Part shown: piece by piece, positions 8,775-18,034 of the stretch
Position numbering within the stretch: the first letter of the stretch is position 1
How the letters are laid out: every line of letters starts with the position of its first letter
NCBI RefSeq assembly: GCF_001467895.1
Contig: NZ_LNYO01000024.1
Location: forward strand, 62,001 to 126,000
DNA from: Legionella nautarum
GTDB lineage: Bacteria > Pseudomonadota > Gammaproteobacteria > Legionellales > Legionellaceae
Reading direction: 5' to 3'
Length of the DNA stretch: 64,000 bases
Made by a program: the position numbers and the translations under genes
The notes under the pieces: generated by a model
Databases searched by the model: none
What the model saw: only the letters and a program-made list of their open reading frames with translations
Told to the model about the DNA's origin: nothing

Positions 8775-10802
8775 ATGGAACTGAGAATCGACAATACTCC
8801 CTTTAAAGCTATTTTTCAGCCTTTAAATTTAGGATTTACTCAACTAAGAAATCGCCTGTTAATGGGATCGATGCATACCGGTTTAGAGGAAGAAAAGGAA
8901 GGGCTAGATCGCTTAGCTGCGTTCTATCGTGAAAGGGCCCAAGGGGGCGCGGCACTCATTGTTACGGGTGGTTTTGCGCCTAATCGGGCAGGGCGTTTAG
9001 CCCCTTTTGCAGCTAAATTGACTTCCAGCAAAGAACAGCAACGCCATGAAACCGTTACCCATACAGTACATGAAGCCGGAGGAAAAATCGCCTTACAGAT
9101 TTTGCATGCAGGCCGCTATGGTTATCATCCCTTTATTGTGGCGCCAAGTGGCATAAAATCGCCGATTAGCCCTTTTAAACCTTGGGTGATGAGTAAACGA
9201 CGCGTGGTAAAAACCATCAAACATTTTGCTCGCTGTGCTCGATTAGCCAAGGAAGCGGGTTATGACGGGGTGGAAATCATGGGGAGTGAGGGTTACCTCA
9301 TCAATCAGTTCATTGTTGCACATACTAATCAAAGGCAGGATGAGTGGGGCGGTAGTTTTGCCAATCGTATGCGTTTTCCGGTCGAAGTGGTTAAAGCAGT
9401 GCGAGAAGCGGTAGGCAGCAATTTTATTATCATTTACCGTTTATCTATGCTCGATTTAATTGCTGAAGGTTCTAGTTGGGAAGAAATTGTTCTGCTGGCT
9501 AAAGCCATCGAAAATGCGGGCGCCACCCTGATTAACACGGGCATTGGCTGGCATGAGGCACGCATTCCTACCATTGCAACGATGGTCCCTGCCGCTGCGT
9601 TTACCCAAATTACTAAACGGCTCAAACCGGAGGTGAGTATTCCTTTAATCACTTCCAATCGGATCAACACTCCAGAGCTTGCCAATGACTTACTCGCGGA
9701 AGGGTTTGCCGATATGGTGTCGATGGCGAGACCATTTTTGGCTGATCCGCAATTTGCAAATAAAGCAAAACTAGGGGAAAGTGAGGCAATTAATATATGC
9801 ATTGCTTGTAATCAAGCCTGTTTAGATCGTGTTTTTGTGAATAAAACAGCTTCTTGTTTAGTAAATCCTCGAGCTTGTAATGAGACCGAATTAGTTTATC
9901 AGACTGTTCATCATCCGAAGCAAATTGCAGTGGTCGGTGCAGGGCCGGCAGGGCTTGCTTTTGCTGCCGTCGCTGCTGAACGCGGTCATAAAGTCAGCTT
10001 ATTCGAGAAGGCTGAGGTCTTAGGTGGCCAATTTAACTTGGCAAAAAATATTCCTGGTAAAGAAATATTTCAATATACGATTAATTATTTCAATTACCAG
10101 CTGAGAAAATATCAAGTGGATATTCATTTGAATACAGCGGCAGATATCGATTGTTTAAAAGGATTTGATGAAGTGATTTTAGCAACAGGAATTACGCCTC
10201 GAATTCCTGAGATCAAAGGCTTGGATCATGAAAAAGTAATGACTTATGTTGAGCTTATTCAAGGTCGGAAAAGTCCGGGAAAACGCGTAGCAGTGATTGG
10301 TGCGGGAGGGATAGGGTTTGATGTTGCCGAATGGTTAACTCATGAGCATCAGGGAGAGAACAAACCACAGTTCTATGATGAATGGGGTATTGATATTAGC
10401 ATGTCCCATCGCGGTGGAATCAAGCAAGCTGAAATTAGCAAAAGTCCACGCGAAGTCTATTTATTGCAACGTAAAAAAGAAAAACATGGTAAGCGCTTAG
10501 GTAAAACCACAGGTTGGATCCATCGCTTAAGCCTAAAGCATAAGCAAGTAAAAATGCTGGCAGGAGTCAGTTATGAACTAATTGATGATGAGGGTTTGCA
10601 TATCCGCATTGATGACCAGCCACGGTTATTAGAGGTCGATTCGATAGTGATTTGTACTGGGCAAAATGAGTTACGTGATTTATTTGAACCTTTAAAAGAA
10701 CTGGGGCAATCAGTCCATCTGATAGGCGGCGCGTTTAAAGCCTTAGAATTAGATGCCCGTCATGCCATTGACCAGGCTTGTCGTTTGGCAGCGTTGATAT
10801 AA
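8775..10802 (+). CDS. fadH: 2,4-dienoyl-CoA reductase (NADPH), FadH type
   Basis: A 675-residue enzyme of the old-yellow-enzyme/FadH class, used to reduce double bonds during oxidation of polyunsaturated fatty acids. Residues 1-330 form the FMN-binding TIM barrel. Cysteines C342, C345, C349 and C361 have the exact spacing of the FadH 4Fe-4S cluster. A FAD-binding GAGPAG motif and an NADPH-binding GAGGIG motif follow in the C-terminal half. Length matches E. coli FadH (about 670). It is divergent from nosP with 226 bases between, and is followed by the YjbQ gene after about 50 bases. Confidence 0.88.
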   Translation: MELRIDNTPFKAIFQPLNLGFTQLRNRLLMGSMHTGLEEEKEGLDRLAAFYRERAQGGAALIVTGGFAPNRAGRLAPFAAKLTSSKEQQRHETVTHTVHEAGGKIALQILHAGRYGYHPFIVAPSGIKSPISPFKPWVMSKRRVVKTIKHFARCARLAKEAGYDGVEIMGSEGYLINQFIVAHTNQRQDEWGGSFANRMRFPVEVVKAVREAVGSNFIIIYRLSMLDLIAEGSSWEEIVLLAKAIENAGATLINTGIGWHEARIPTIATMVPAAAFTQITKRLKPEVSIPLITSNRINTPELANDLLAEGFADMVSMARPFLADPQFANKAKLGESEAINICIACNQACLDRVFVNKTASCLVNPRACNETELVYQTVHHPKQIAVVGAGPAGLAFAAVAAERGHKVSLFEKAEVLGGQFNLAKNIPGKEIFQYTINYFNYQLRKYQVDIHLNTAADIDCLKGFDEVILATGITPRIPEIKGLDHEKVMTYVELIQGRKSPGKRVAVIGAGGIGFDVAEWLTHEHQGENKPQFYDEWGIDISMSHRGGIKQAEISKSPREVYLLQRKKEKHGKRLGKTTGWIHRLSLKHKQVKMLAGVSYELIDDEGLHIRIDDQPRLLEVDSIVICTGQNELRDLFEPLKELGQSVHLIGGAFKALELDARHAIDQACRLAALI

Positions 10803-10850
10803 AAACTGATCGGCCAAGAGCTGGCTACTGATTTTTATTTGGATTTTACA

Positions 10851-11270
10851 ATGAAAACTTACAGAAAAGAGTTGTGGTTTCATATTCCGGAACGGATGGG
10901 ATTTTTGAATATAACTGATCAAATCATTGTCTGCTTAGAGGAAAGTGGGGTTCAGGAAGGATTAATTTTAGTTAATGCGATGCATATTACTGCTTCTGTT
11001 TTTATTAATGATGATGAACAAGGTTTGCATCAAGATTATAAAAAGTGGCTAGAAGCTATTGCTCCTCATGAACCAATAACACGCTATCAGCATAATAATA
11101 CTGGTGAAGACAATGCTGATGCTCATATTAAGCGGCAAATCATGGGGCGTGAAGTGGTGGTTGCTATTACTGAAGGAAAATTGGATTTTGGTCCCTGGGA
11201 GCAAATTTTTTATGGCGAATTTGATGGACGTCGGGATAAAAGAGTTCTTATTAAAATTATTGGTCAATAG
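10851..11270 (+). CDS. YjbQ/UPF0047 family protein
   Basis: A 139-residue protein matching the YjbQ family: conserved H in [10 protein letters not shown], then [17 protein letters not shown], and the closing signature [15 protein letters not shown]. Some members show secondary thiamine-phosphate synthase activity in vitro, but the physiological role is unclear. I chose ATG 10851 because the family is about 138-140 residues long; an in-frame TTG at 10839 would add four. It may be co-transcribed with fadH (about 48 bases). Confidence 0.85.
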   Translation: MKTYRKELWFHIPERMGFLNITDQIIVCLEESGVQEGLILVNAMHITASVFINDDEQGLHQDYKKWLEAIAPHEPITRYQHNNTGEDNADAHIKRQIMGREVVVAITEGKLDFGPWEQIFYGEFDGRRDKRVLIKIIGQ

Positions 11271-11410
11271 AAGTTCATGATGACGAATTAAGGGGTATTA
11301 TAAACAAATAATGGCCTTTAAGTCTTAAAAAAAGCTTTATTGATAAAATTATTGCTTGCTGATTTTTTTCATGACAAAATGGTTGGCATTTAAAGCCTCA
11401 GAGTTATGAG

Positions 11411-13075
11411 ATGATAAAGGTAATAATAGGTCTTGTTTTAACGCTCTATTCTACTAGTTGGGCAGCAAATTATGTCAATTTGCATCAAGCCTCCTTAAGT
11501 ACTTTGAAGCAATTTTCTCTTTTGCCCACGATGAAAGCAGCTTCATCTTCGACTTCATCAAACGGCAACTTAAAGCAAGTTAGTCAAACACGACAGGCCA
11601 AGCTTAGCATTACACGTTACCAACAAGTGTATAAAGGCATTCCAATTATTGGTGCTCAAATCACTGTGAGTCAAAATCCAATGACTCGAGGGCTGGCTGG
11701 TGGCCAGGTGAATGGTCATGTATTTAATGATATTCAGCTGGATACAAATCCAGTACTGAGTTCACAACAAGCCACGCAAAGGGCTAAAAACCACTACCTC
11801 ACTCAAGCTAACTTGACCGATGTACATAACGAAAAAAGCGAACTGCAAATTAGGGCAAGTGAAGACAAGCAATTACAGCTCACTTATTTAGTTTCTTTTA
11901 AAGGTCTATCAAAGGATAAACCGGTCTGGCCGTTTTTTATCATTGATGCAAAAACAGGCGAAGTGCTTAAACAATGGAATAACATTCAATACCATACAGA
12001 GACTGGCCCCGGAGGTAATGAAAAGGTTCATGAGTATTGGTATGGAAAAGAGGGCTTACCTGGTTTGGAGGTGACTCAAGATAATGAAAGTTGCATACTG
12101 GATGATGAAAAAGTGACTCTGGTTAACCTCAATTATAGGTGGGATTGGTACAGCGAAATGCGTACTCCTTATCGCTATCCTTGTGGTTCTAATGTAGAAG
12201 ATCCCGTCAATGGCTCCTATTCCGTTAGTAATGACGCCTACTTTTTGGGGCATCTTATTTATGATTTGTATAAAGATTGGTATGGACTGAATGCCTTAGA
12301 AGATGAACAAGGAAATCCGCAAAAACTCATTATGCGGGTGCATTTTGGTTCTGCTTTTGATAATGCATTTTGGGATGGCAAAACCATGTCTTTTGGTGAC
12401 GGCTCCTTTTTTTATCCTTTAGTATCCATGGATGTTGCTGGACATGAAGTAGCCCATGGCTTTACCCAACAACATTCTAACCTTGAGTATCACGACCAAT
12501 CTGGGGCACTGAATGAATCTTTTTCAGATATGGCGGCTCAAGCGTCGCGCGCTTATTTTTTGGAAAAATTTCCTGAATTATATAATAAAGCCCACTTAAC
12601 TCCGAATGAGGTGACTTGGGGCATAGGAGAAACAATAATACCTGACTCCTTACCGATAAAAGCATTTAGGTTTTTAGATTTGCCTTCTTTAGATGGTAGC
12701 TCGGCTGATTGTGTTGATAAAAAGATGGCTAGGATGCAGCAAAGTATCTGTGCCATTAGCTATGAAGAGCTTTCTGCCTATCTCGAATCAAAATACCCCG
12801 ATAACGAAGAAGAAAAACAAGGCTCTTTAGTCCATACGGGTAGCGGTGTATTTAATAGAGTATTTTATCTGATGGCAAAACAGCTAGGTATTAAAACGGC
12901 CTTTCAAGTCATGATTATTGCCAACTCAAAATATTGGACGCCTACGACTGACTTTAATGAAGCCGCTTGTGGGGTAATCGATGCTGCTAGAGATTTAAAT
13001 CTAGCGATTGATCCCATCGAAACTGCTTTTAGAGAGGTTGGTATTGCTACCACCCACTGTATCAAACCATCGTAA
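11411..13075 (+). CDS. proA: Secreted zinc metalloprotease, thermolysin family M4 (ProA-like)
   Basis: A 554-residue preproenzyme. A signal peptide spans about residues 1-18 (cleavage near STSWA|AN), a FTP/PepSY-type propeptide extends to about 200, and the catalytic domain follows. The zinc site is H345-E-V-A-H349 with E369 in NESFSDM as third ligand; a histidine in LVHTGSGVFN near residue 476 fits the M4 proton donor. Length is close to the L. pneumophila type II-secreted protease ProA/Msp (543 residues), which degrades host proteins. Legionella genomes can hold several M4 paralogues, so orthology with proA is probable rather than proven. The next gene starts 14 bases later. Confidence 0.85.
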   Translation: MIKVIIGLVLTLYSTSWAANYVNLHQASLSTLKQFSLLPTMKAASSSTSSNGNLKQVSQTRQAKLSITRYQQVYKGIPIIGAQITVSQNPMTRGLAGGQVNGHVFNDIQLDTNPVLSSQQATQRAKNHYLTQANLTDVHNEKSELQIRASEDKQLQLTYLVSFKGLSKDKPVWPFFIIDAKTGEVLKQWNNIQYHTETGPGGNEKVHEYWYGKEGLPGLEVTQDNESCILDDEKVTLVNLNYRWDWYSEMRTPYRYPCGSNVEDPVNGSYSVSNDAYFLGHLIYDLYKDWYGLNALEDEQGNPQKLIMRVHFGSAFDNAFWDGKTMSFGDGSFFYPLVSMDVAGHEVAHGFTQQHSNLEYHDQSGALNESFSDMAAQASRAYFLEKFPELYNKAHLTPNEVTWGIGETIIPDSLPIKAFRFLDLPSLDGSSADCVDKKMARMQQSICAISYEELSAYLESKYPDNEEEKQGSLVHTGSGVFNRVFYLMAKQLGIKTAFQVMIIANSKYWTPTTDFNEAACGVIDAARDLNLAIDPIETAFREVGIATTHCIKPS

Positions 13076-13089
13076 ACCGGGTTAATTCA

Positions 13090-13623
13090 ATGAAAAAACA
13101 ATTAGTTCTAATCAATATATGCCTAGCTTTAGCTTCCTCAAGTTATGCTTCGCCCTTATTTTCTAAATTTGATAAACGCAAAGCGCCTGAGAATCTCCAA
13201 AAAGCAATAGCCTCTCACAAAGGTTATGCTAACTTTTCAGGTCGCTGGACAGGTGTTTGTGATGATGAGCTCGATGAACAACTGTTAACTATCGAGCAGA
13301 GTCCAGATTTTTCCTCCATCACCATGGATAATGTACGAATTCCTATTGATGCAATCTCAAGTCATAGCAATAATGAAAATTTTGAAGTCGAACAAAACCT
13401 GATCCATCTCCGTTGGAGTAGTGATGGTCAACAACTTGTGGGTTCTCAATTCATTTATTACAAACCCGGTAATTTGTCGCAGGGCGGTGTCGAGATGGTT
13501 GTGGGAAAATTTAGCTGGTCTATTGAGAATGCACAGCTCGTTTATCACAATACTTCGTCCCTATTTAAGGATGGCAGTTTAATCGATAATTTGTCTTCTC
13601 ATTGTGTTTATAACAAGGTATGA
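13090..13623 (+). CDS. Hypothetical secreted protein downstream of the metalloprotease
   Basis: A 177-residue protein with a clear signal peptide (MKKQLVLINICLALASSSYA, then SPLF). The mature part begins with a polar linker, then a compact beta-rich region opening with FSGRWTGVC and closing with SSHCVYNKV, so the two cysteines could pair. This lipocalin-like 'GxW...C' start is suggestive only. It starts 14 bases after the protease stop on the same strand and probably shares its mRNA, so it may be an export partner, substrate or inhibitor of the protease (inference). I do not recognise the family. Confidence 0.7.
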   Translation: MKKQLVLINICLALASSSYASPLFSKFDKRKAPENLQKAIASHKGYANFSGRWTGVCDDELDEQLLTIEQSPDFSSITMDNVRIPIDAISSHSNNENFEVEQNLIHLRWSSDGQQLVGSQFIYYKPGNLSQGGVEMVVGKFSWSIENAQLVYHNTSSLFKDGSLIDNLSSHCVYNKV

Positions 13624-13645
13624 GGTAGCGCTAATCTGGTTGGGT

Positions 13646-13667
13646 TGTCATCTCTGCGGGGATGACA
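13646..13667. terminator. Hairpin between convergent genes
   Basis: TGTCATC and GATGACA pair around an eight-base loop, halfway between the secreted-protein gene and the convergent membrane-protein gene. There is no T-tract on either side. Confidence 0.4.
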
Positions 13668-13683
13668 GTCCAATGAATTATCC

Positions 13684-14529
13684 TCAAGTCGGATAAAAAA
13701 ATTCCGCGATATTGCCTTCATTGTTCTTTTCACCCTCAAGTCCGCTGGTTATGTTTTCAATAAATTCCTCATAATCCTCAGGTCTAACTGCCTTAACCAC
13801 CCATTTAATGGGTTCAATAATGCAATATTCCAGCGCAATAGTGGTTAAAGCAAGGGGGAGAGTTATGGCATAAATAGCAAGATTTAATGCGAAAACAAAA
13901 GGAAGAAGCAGTAGCCCAGCTCCCCAACCCCTATCGATAATAGTTTTGTAGTTCAATAAAAGTAATTTATTGGCGTAGTATATAGCTACGCAAAATAAAT
14001 CATAGCCAAAGGGATTCTCATATCTGGTTTCTTTTTTAATTTCAGCAAATACCGCTTGCAGATCGGCCCTATTTAAGATTTTCCAAATATGCAGTTCTTT
14101 GGAATGCTCTTCAGAATCTTTATCAAGTTTGGCTTTTACTTCCATTTGTTGAGTGAACAGTTCATTATTTTCATCAATGCCGATATGAAAGGTTTTACGA
14201 GTCCAATAAGACCGACCTATATCACTTATATGAAATAAGCGATAACTATTGTTTGTCGTTAGCTCATCAGGGCTAGATCCCTCAACCTGGAATTTCCAGT
14301 CCTTGAGACCAAAACTTGCGATAAAATTGCGAAATTGTGCCGTTAAATTAAATAAACTTTGATCTTCGACTGCGGCACGAGCTTCCATGAGCACTTTTAG
14401 GGCAACGAATTTTTGCAAAAGAAGCCGGTTACTTTTAAGTTCACTAATTTTTATCGGTTTAAGAAAGTTACGTTGTGCTTCTCTAGACATTTCTATAAAA
14501 GCGGGAATGGTAATAGCTTGAAGTGACAT
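13684..14529 (-). CDS. Hypothetical membrane protein, tandem paralogue A1
   Basis: A 281-residue protein of unknown function, clearly paralogous to the gene just upstream: both begin with LQAITIPAF, share LTAQFRNF(I/L)A in the middle, GYDL and LLLNY, and a double hydrophobic segment (about residues 200-250, LLLLPF then ALNLAIYAITLPLALT) followed by EPIKWVVK. The last 25 residues are acidic (LEGEKNNEGN), which resembles the glutamate-rich C-termini of many Dot/Icm substrates. There is no N-terminal signal peptide. A strong hairpin lies about 40 bases before its start. Confidence 0.72.
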   Translation of the reverse strand: MSLQAITIPAFIEMSREAQRNFLKPIKISELKSNRLLLQKFVALKVLMEARAAVEDQSLFNLTAQFRNFIASFGLKDWKFQVEGSSPDELTTNNSYRLFHISDIGRSYWTRKTFHIGIDENNELFTQQMEVKAKLDKDSEEHSKELHIWKILNRADLQAVFAEIKKETRYENPFGYDLFCVAIYYANKLLLLNYKTIIDRGWGAGLLLLPFVFALNLAIYAITLPLALTTIALEYCIIEPIKWVVKAVRPEDYEEFIENITSGLEGEKNNEGNIAEFFYPT

Positions 14530-14571
14530 ATAAATTCTTTCAGTTAAAAATGGGTTATATAACTCCTTTTA

Positions 14572-14604
14572 CCTAGGTCTCGCGGGCAGCCCGAGAGACC
14601 TAGG
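14572..14604. other. Long near-perfect hairpin between the two paralogues
   Basis: CCTAGGTCTC and GAGACCTAGG are perfect ten-base inverted arms; the stem continues inside with CGGG/CCCG past one mismatch. It lies between the two tandem genes. On the minus strand it is followed by AAAAGGAG rather than a T-tract, so it may be an RNA structure, a protein-binding dyad or a recombination remnant rather than a classical terminator. Confidence 0.55.
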
Positions 14605-14630
14605 GAGATAAGCAGATGAATTAGGAATTA

Positions 14631-15527
14631 TCATAATCCCTGATGGAACTCTTCCGCGCGAATCTCTTCGTCGCTCTCTCCATCATCAGGAGCGCTGGTT
14701 ACCGCTTCAATAAATGCTTCATATTTATCAGGTCTAGCCATCTTAACGACCAATTTAATGGGCTCAACAATGCAGTACTCTATCGCCATAAAGGTTAAAG
14801 CAGGTGGGAGGGTTACGGCATAAATAGCAAGACTTAATGCTAGAGCAAAAGGAAGAAGGAGTAATCCACAGCCCAATGATCCTTCAGTAGCACAGAGGTA
14901 GTTTAATAGAAGTAATCCATTGGCGCAGTACATGCCCGCGCAGAGTAAATCATAACCAAAGGTATTTTCGTAACTGCTTTCTTCTTTAATGGTAGCAAAT
15001 AGTGCTTTTAACTGGTCCCTATTTAAGGTTTCCCAAAGTTCCATGTCTTCTACAAGAGGTTCAGGGCTCTCACCTATCTTACCTTGTATTCGTACTTTTT
15101 GAGTGAGGATATTATGGTCCTTATCAAGGCCTATATTGAAAAATTTACGAGTCCAAATACGATGGCCCATGTTACTAATATGAAATAAGCGGTAACCATT
15201 TATTGCGATATCGCCAGTTCTTTTTTCCTCTGAATACATAGTCCTAGCATGTGAGTTACCTCGATCGGCACCGAGTTTCAAGTCCTCGAGGCCAAAAAAT
15301 GCAAGGAAATTGCGAAATTGGGCCGTTAAATTAAATGAACTCTTATCCTCGGCTGCGCAACGAGCTTCCATTAGTACAACTAACGCCACGTATTTTTTTA
15401 AAAGAGGATTTTTTCTGTTCTCAGGTATCCTAAAGTAGTTTGTTAACCCCTGGAGGAAAGCTGACTGTTCATCTCTACTCTTGTTAAGAAAAGCAGGAAT
15501 TGTAATAGCTTGAAGTTCTTTTGTCAT
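14631..15527 (-). CDS. Hypothetical membrane protein, tandem paralogue A2
   Basis: A 298-residue paralogue of the next gene, with the same LQAITIPAF opening and the same pair of C-terminal hydrophobic segments (LLLLPFALALSLAIYAVTL) ending in EPIKLVVKMARP. I set the start at ATG 15527 because it aligns with the paralogue and has GGATAA upstream; a TTG at 15557 would add ten residues. The C-terminus is strongly acidic (DDGESDEEIRAEE), a pattern like the E-block of Dot/Icm effectors. No catalytic motif is visible. A membrane-targeted secreted protein is possible, by inference only. Confidence 0.72.
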   Translation of the reverse strand: MTKELQAITIPAFLNKSRDEQSAFLQGLTNYFRIPENRKNPLLKKYVALVVLMEARCAAEDKSSFNLTAQFRNFLAFFGLEDLKLGADRGNSHARTMYSEEKRTGDIAINGYRLFHISNMGHRIWTRKFFNIGLDKDHNILTQKVRIQGKIGESPEPLVEDMELWETLNRDQLKALFATIKEESSYENTFGYDLLCAGMYCANGLLLLNYLCATEGSLGCGLLLLPFALALSLAIYAVTLPPALTFMAIEYCIVEPIKLVVKMARPDKYEAFIEAVTSAPDDGESDEEIRAEEFHQGL

Positions 15528-15649
15528 ATCAATTATCCATTGTAAAAAATGGCGCAATATTAATTCACTATGAACTTTTAGTCAACAATGGCGCGCTTTA
15601 TTGGTAACTGACGTTAAAAGTTTATCAACAATTAGATCGGTTAGCGATG

Positions 15650-15682
15650 CAACCTAGAACAACATTAGATCGAGCTAGGTTG
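15650..15682. terminator. Hairpin downstream of the AraC-type regulator gene
   Basis: CAACCTAG and CTAGGTTG form an eight-pair stem. Within and before it the short direct repeat TTAGATCG occurs twice. It lies about 20 bases after the AraC gene's 3' end; on the plus side it is followed by a T-rich run. Confidence 0.35.
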
Positions 15683-15701
15683 TTTCATTTTATCTTTAAG
15701 G

Positions 15702-16550
15702 CTACTTCAGTAATAGCCAACACTCTGTAAGTAACTCAGTTTCAGCCACTTCATGATCAAAGTTGTAATAACAAAAGATACAGGGTAAATCGCCCAATTC
15801 CTCCCCCGATTTAGGAAGCCAGTCCCGATACAAACCATAGACGGTATCACCAATTAAATCGCGCGAACCTCTATGTATTGCTACTGCATAACGGCCAGCG
15901 GGCAGGCGTTTTTCAATGACCTCCCCTTCGAGTTTTAATTGTTCTGGCACGGTGATCGCTAAATCGAAGCGAAAATCGGCGGGCTCCGTTGTTTTTGGAT
16001 CATCGTAAGCAAAGCCAAACGCCTCTCCAGCTTTGGGTTTTAGATTCATGGCTTGAGATTTTGCCCAATTAATCAACTTGTTAACACTCGCTTGTAACAG
16101 TTCAGGAGAGCCGCGATGTTCTATGGCTGCCAGACGTTTAGCGTTCATGTTTTTAATTATGACCTGCATTATTATTTCACCTTGTTTTGGCAAACAATAG
16201 GGTTGTTTTTCCCAGAGCTGCCAGTTTGAATGCAAGCGAAATGCTTTAGGACTCATACCGCAACTCTGTTTGAATGCACGCGCGAAGGCTTCATGAGATT
16301 CAAAACCCGCATTGATTGCAATTTCAATAATGGTTTTATCTTGATTAATCAATAATTGATGAGCCGCTCGTTTTAACCGCAGCCAGCGAATATATTGCTG
16401 TAAAGATAAGCCTGTATGGACTGTAAATAAGCGATGAAAATGATATTTTGAAAAGCATGCGAGATCGCTCAATTGGCTTAGAGTCAGTTTTTCATCAAGA
16501 TGTTTCCCGATAAAGCGGATGACTTTTTCTAATTGATGTTCATAATTCAT
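15702..16550 (-). CDS. AraC-family regulator with GyrI-like ligand domain
   Basis: A 282-residue regulator. Residues 1-105 carry two helix-turn-helix units of the AraC/XylS type (LSQLSDLACFSKYHFHRLF and IIEIAINAGFESHEAFARAF). Residues about 125-282 form a GyrI-like/SOUL-type effector-binding domain, as in Rob and BmrR-type regulators that sense small hydrophobic drugs. It is divergent from a diguanylate cyclase gene, with a 125-185 base shared upstream region. Target genes are unknown. Confidence 0.85.
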   Translation of the reverse strand: MNYEHQLEKVIRFIGKHLDEKLTLSQLSDLACFSKYHFHRLFTVHTGLSLQQYIRWLRLKRAAHQLLINQDKTIIEIAINAGFESHEAFARAFKQSCGMSPKAFRLHSNWQLWEKQPYCLPKQGEIIMQVIIKNMNAKRLAAIEHRGSPELLQASVNKLINWAKSQAMNLKPKAGEAFGFAYDDPKTTEPADFRFDLAITVPEQLKLEGEVIEKRLPAGRYAVAIHRGSRDLIGDTVYGLYRDWLPKSGEELGDLPCIFCYYNFDHEVAETELLTECWLLLK

Positions 16551-16735
16551 AATTTTCTCGATTCAGATTTTCACTTAATTACAAAACAGATAGTAAGCGC
16601 TTAGTGAAACAAAAATTTGACCATCCTTGCTAAATTGAGTACCGATAACCTAGCTGTGCGTTATTTTCCTGATTTATGGTTCATAATTATAGAGCAAACC
16701 CCTTAAATCGCCGACGCAATAGAGTGAAGGACTTT

Positions 16736-17851
16736 ATGCAAGGAAAAAACCACAAGTACAAGAGCAATTCTGACTTAGTAGACGCTCATCGTCGTCAATA
16801 TTATCTAATTCAGTATATAACTGTGGAGTTCTTAATTATCTGCGCCTTGGTCCTTTCTCTTTATACTTATTTAAAGCTTTGGTATCTAGTCGCAATGATC
16901 TCTACGGCAAGTTTCTTAGGTTTGTGGAATGGGTATCTTCTAATCCGCACTAAAAACACAGTCTTTTGCGGGCATGTGGTCACTTTAATTATCTTTTTAA
17001 CGGTTTTGCTCGCCAATTATCTCGTGCGAGGAATAGGGCCAACTTTTTCGGTCTGGTTTTATATTATTCCTATACTTAGTGTGTCGCTTCTGGGGCGCTC
17101 TGGTTTATACATTTATTCAATCTTAATTCTTCTTGTTATTATTGGATGCAGGATCGTTTCAATTCCCCCTCACTATTCTCTTTCCGAGACTCATTTGTCT
17201 ATTGTCGATTGGCTAAACCATTTATTTGCTTTTGTGATCATTGTTACCACCTTGGATAGTTTAATGCGAGAAAGTAAGCGATATGAGCAGTTATTAAACA
17301 ACAAAAATTACTCTTTACGCCTTGAAAAAGACAAGTATCATTACTTAGCCTGTTTTGATGAACTCACTAATTTACCTAATCGACAATATTTTAAATTTAA
17401 TTTAGAAACGAGTATTGCTTCACTACCTCCGCAACACTGTGTCACTATTTTTTTCATGGATCTTGATAATCTCAAGTATATCAATGATCATTGGGGCCAT
17501 GAGGTCGGTGATTATTTACTTGTAGAGACGGCAAAACGGCTAAGAAGCTGTTTTCGAGAGGTTGATTTTATTGCGCGTTTAGGTGGAGACGAATTCGCTG
17601 CAATTGTAGTACACTCCCAGGGCGAAAAAATTTCTGAAGTCATTACTAAACGAATTAAACATGCCTTCAAAAAAGTCTTTAAGTTTAAAAATAAAGACTT
17701 TTACAGCTCGATTAGCATAGGATTGGCAACTTATCCCGATGATAGTCAATCACTCGAGGAATTAATGATGTTAGCCGATCGAGCCATGTATCTTGCCAAA
17801 AAGCAGAGAGATGAAATAACTTTATCGCAGCCACGAGAAATTAAAGGCTGA
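16736..17851 (+). CDS. Membrane-bound diguanylate cyclase (GGDEF)
   Basis: A 371-residue protein with about six hydrophobic segments (residues 20-175) and a C-terminal GGDEF domain starting at FDELTNLPNRQYF. The active site reads ARLGGDEF and the inhibitory RxxD (REVD) lies five residues before it, so it should synthesise c-di-GMP under product control. The N-terminal membrane part is not a sensor family I recognise. I chose ATG 16736 because AAGGA stands before it; an ATG at 16676 without a visible ribosome-binding site would add 20 basic residues. Confidence 0.85.
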   Translation: MQGKNHKYKSNSDLVDAHRRQYYLIQYITVEFLIICALVLSLYTYLKLWYLVAMISTASFLGLWNGYLLIRTKNTVFCGHVVTLIIFLTVLLANYLVRGIGPTFSVWFYIIPILSVSLLGRSGLYIYSILILLVIIGCRIVSIPPHYSLSETHLSIVDWLNHLFAFVIIVTTLDSLMRESKRYEQLLNNKNYSLRLEKDKYHYLACFDELTNLPNRQYFKFNLETSIASLPPQHCVTIFFMDLDNLKYINDHWGHEVGDYLLVETAKRLRSCFREVDFIARLGGDEFAAIVVHSQGEKISEVITKRIKHAFKKVFKFKNKDFYSSISIGLATYPDDSQSLEELMMLADRAMYLAKKQRDEITLSQPREIKG

Positions 17852-18034
17852 GGAAGTTATTTTTCGCTGCCGAATTGGTTGAGCAATTTGCAGTTTTTCT
17901 TTTTTTGCTCAGTTCATTCAGAAGAGTAAAGAATAAAATTTCGTGCATAATCTTGCTTATTTTGTTATTATACTGAGCAAATTTTACATTACTAAACCCA
18001 TTTTTTGATTATTGCTTTATTTTTGGAACTTCAT

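Noticed and set aside
9434-9802. 122-codon minus-strand frame inside fadH
   Set aside because: Antisense shadow within the TIM-barrel coding region.
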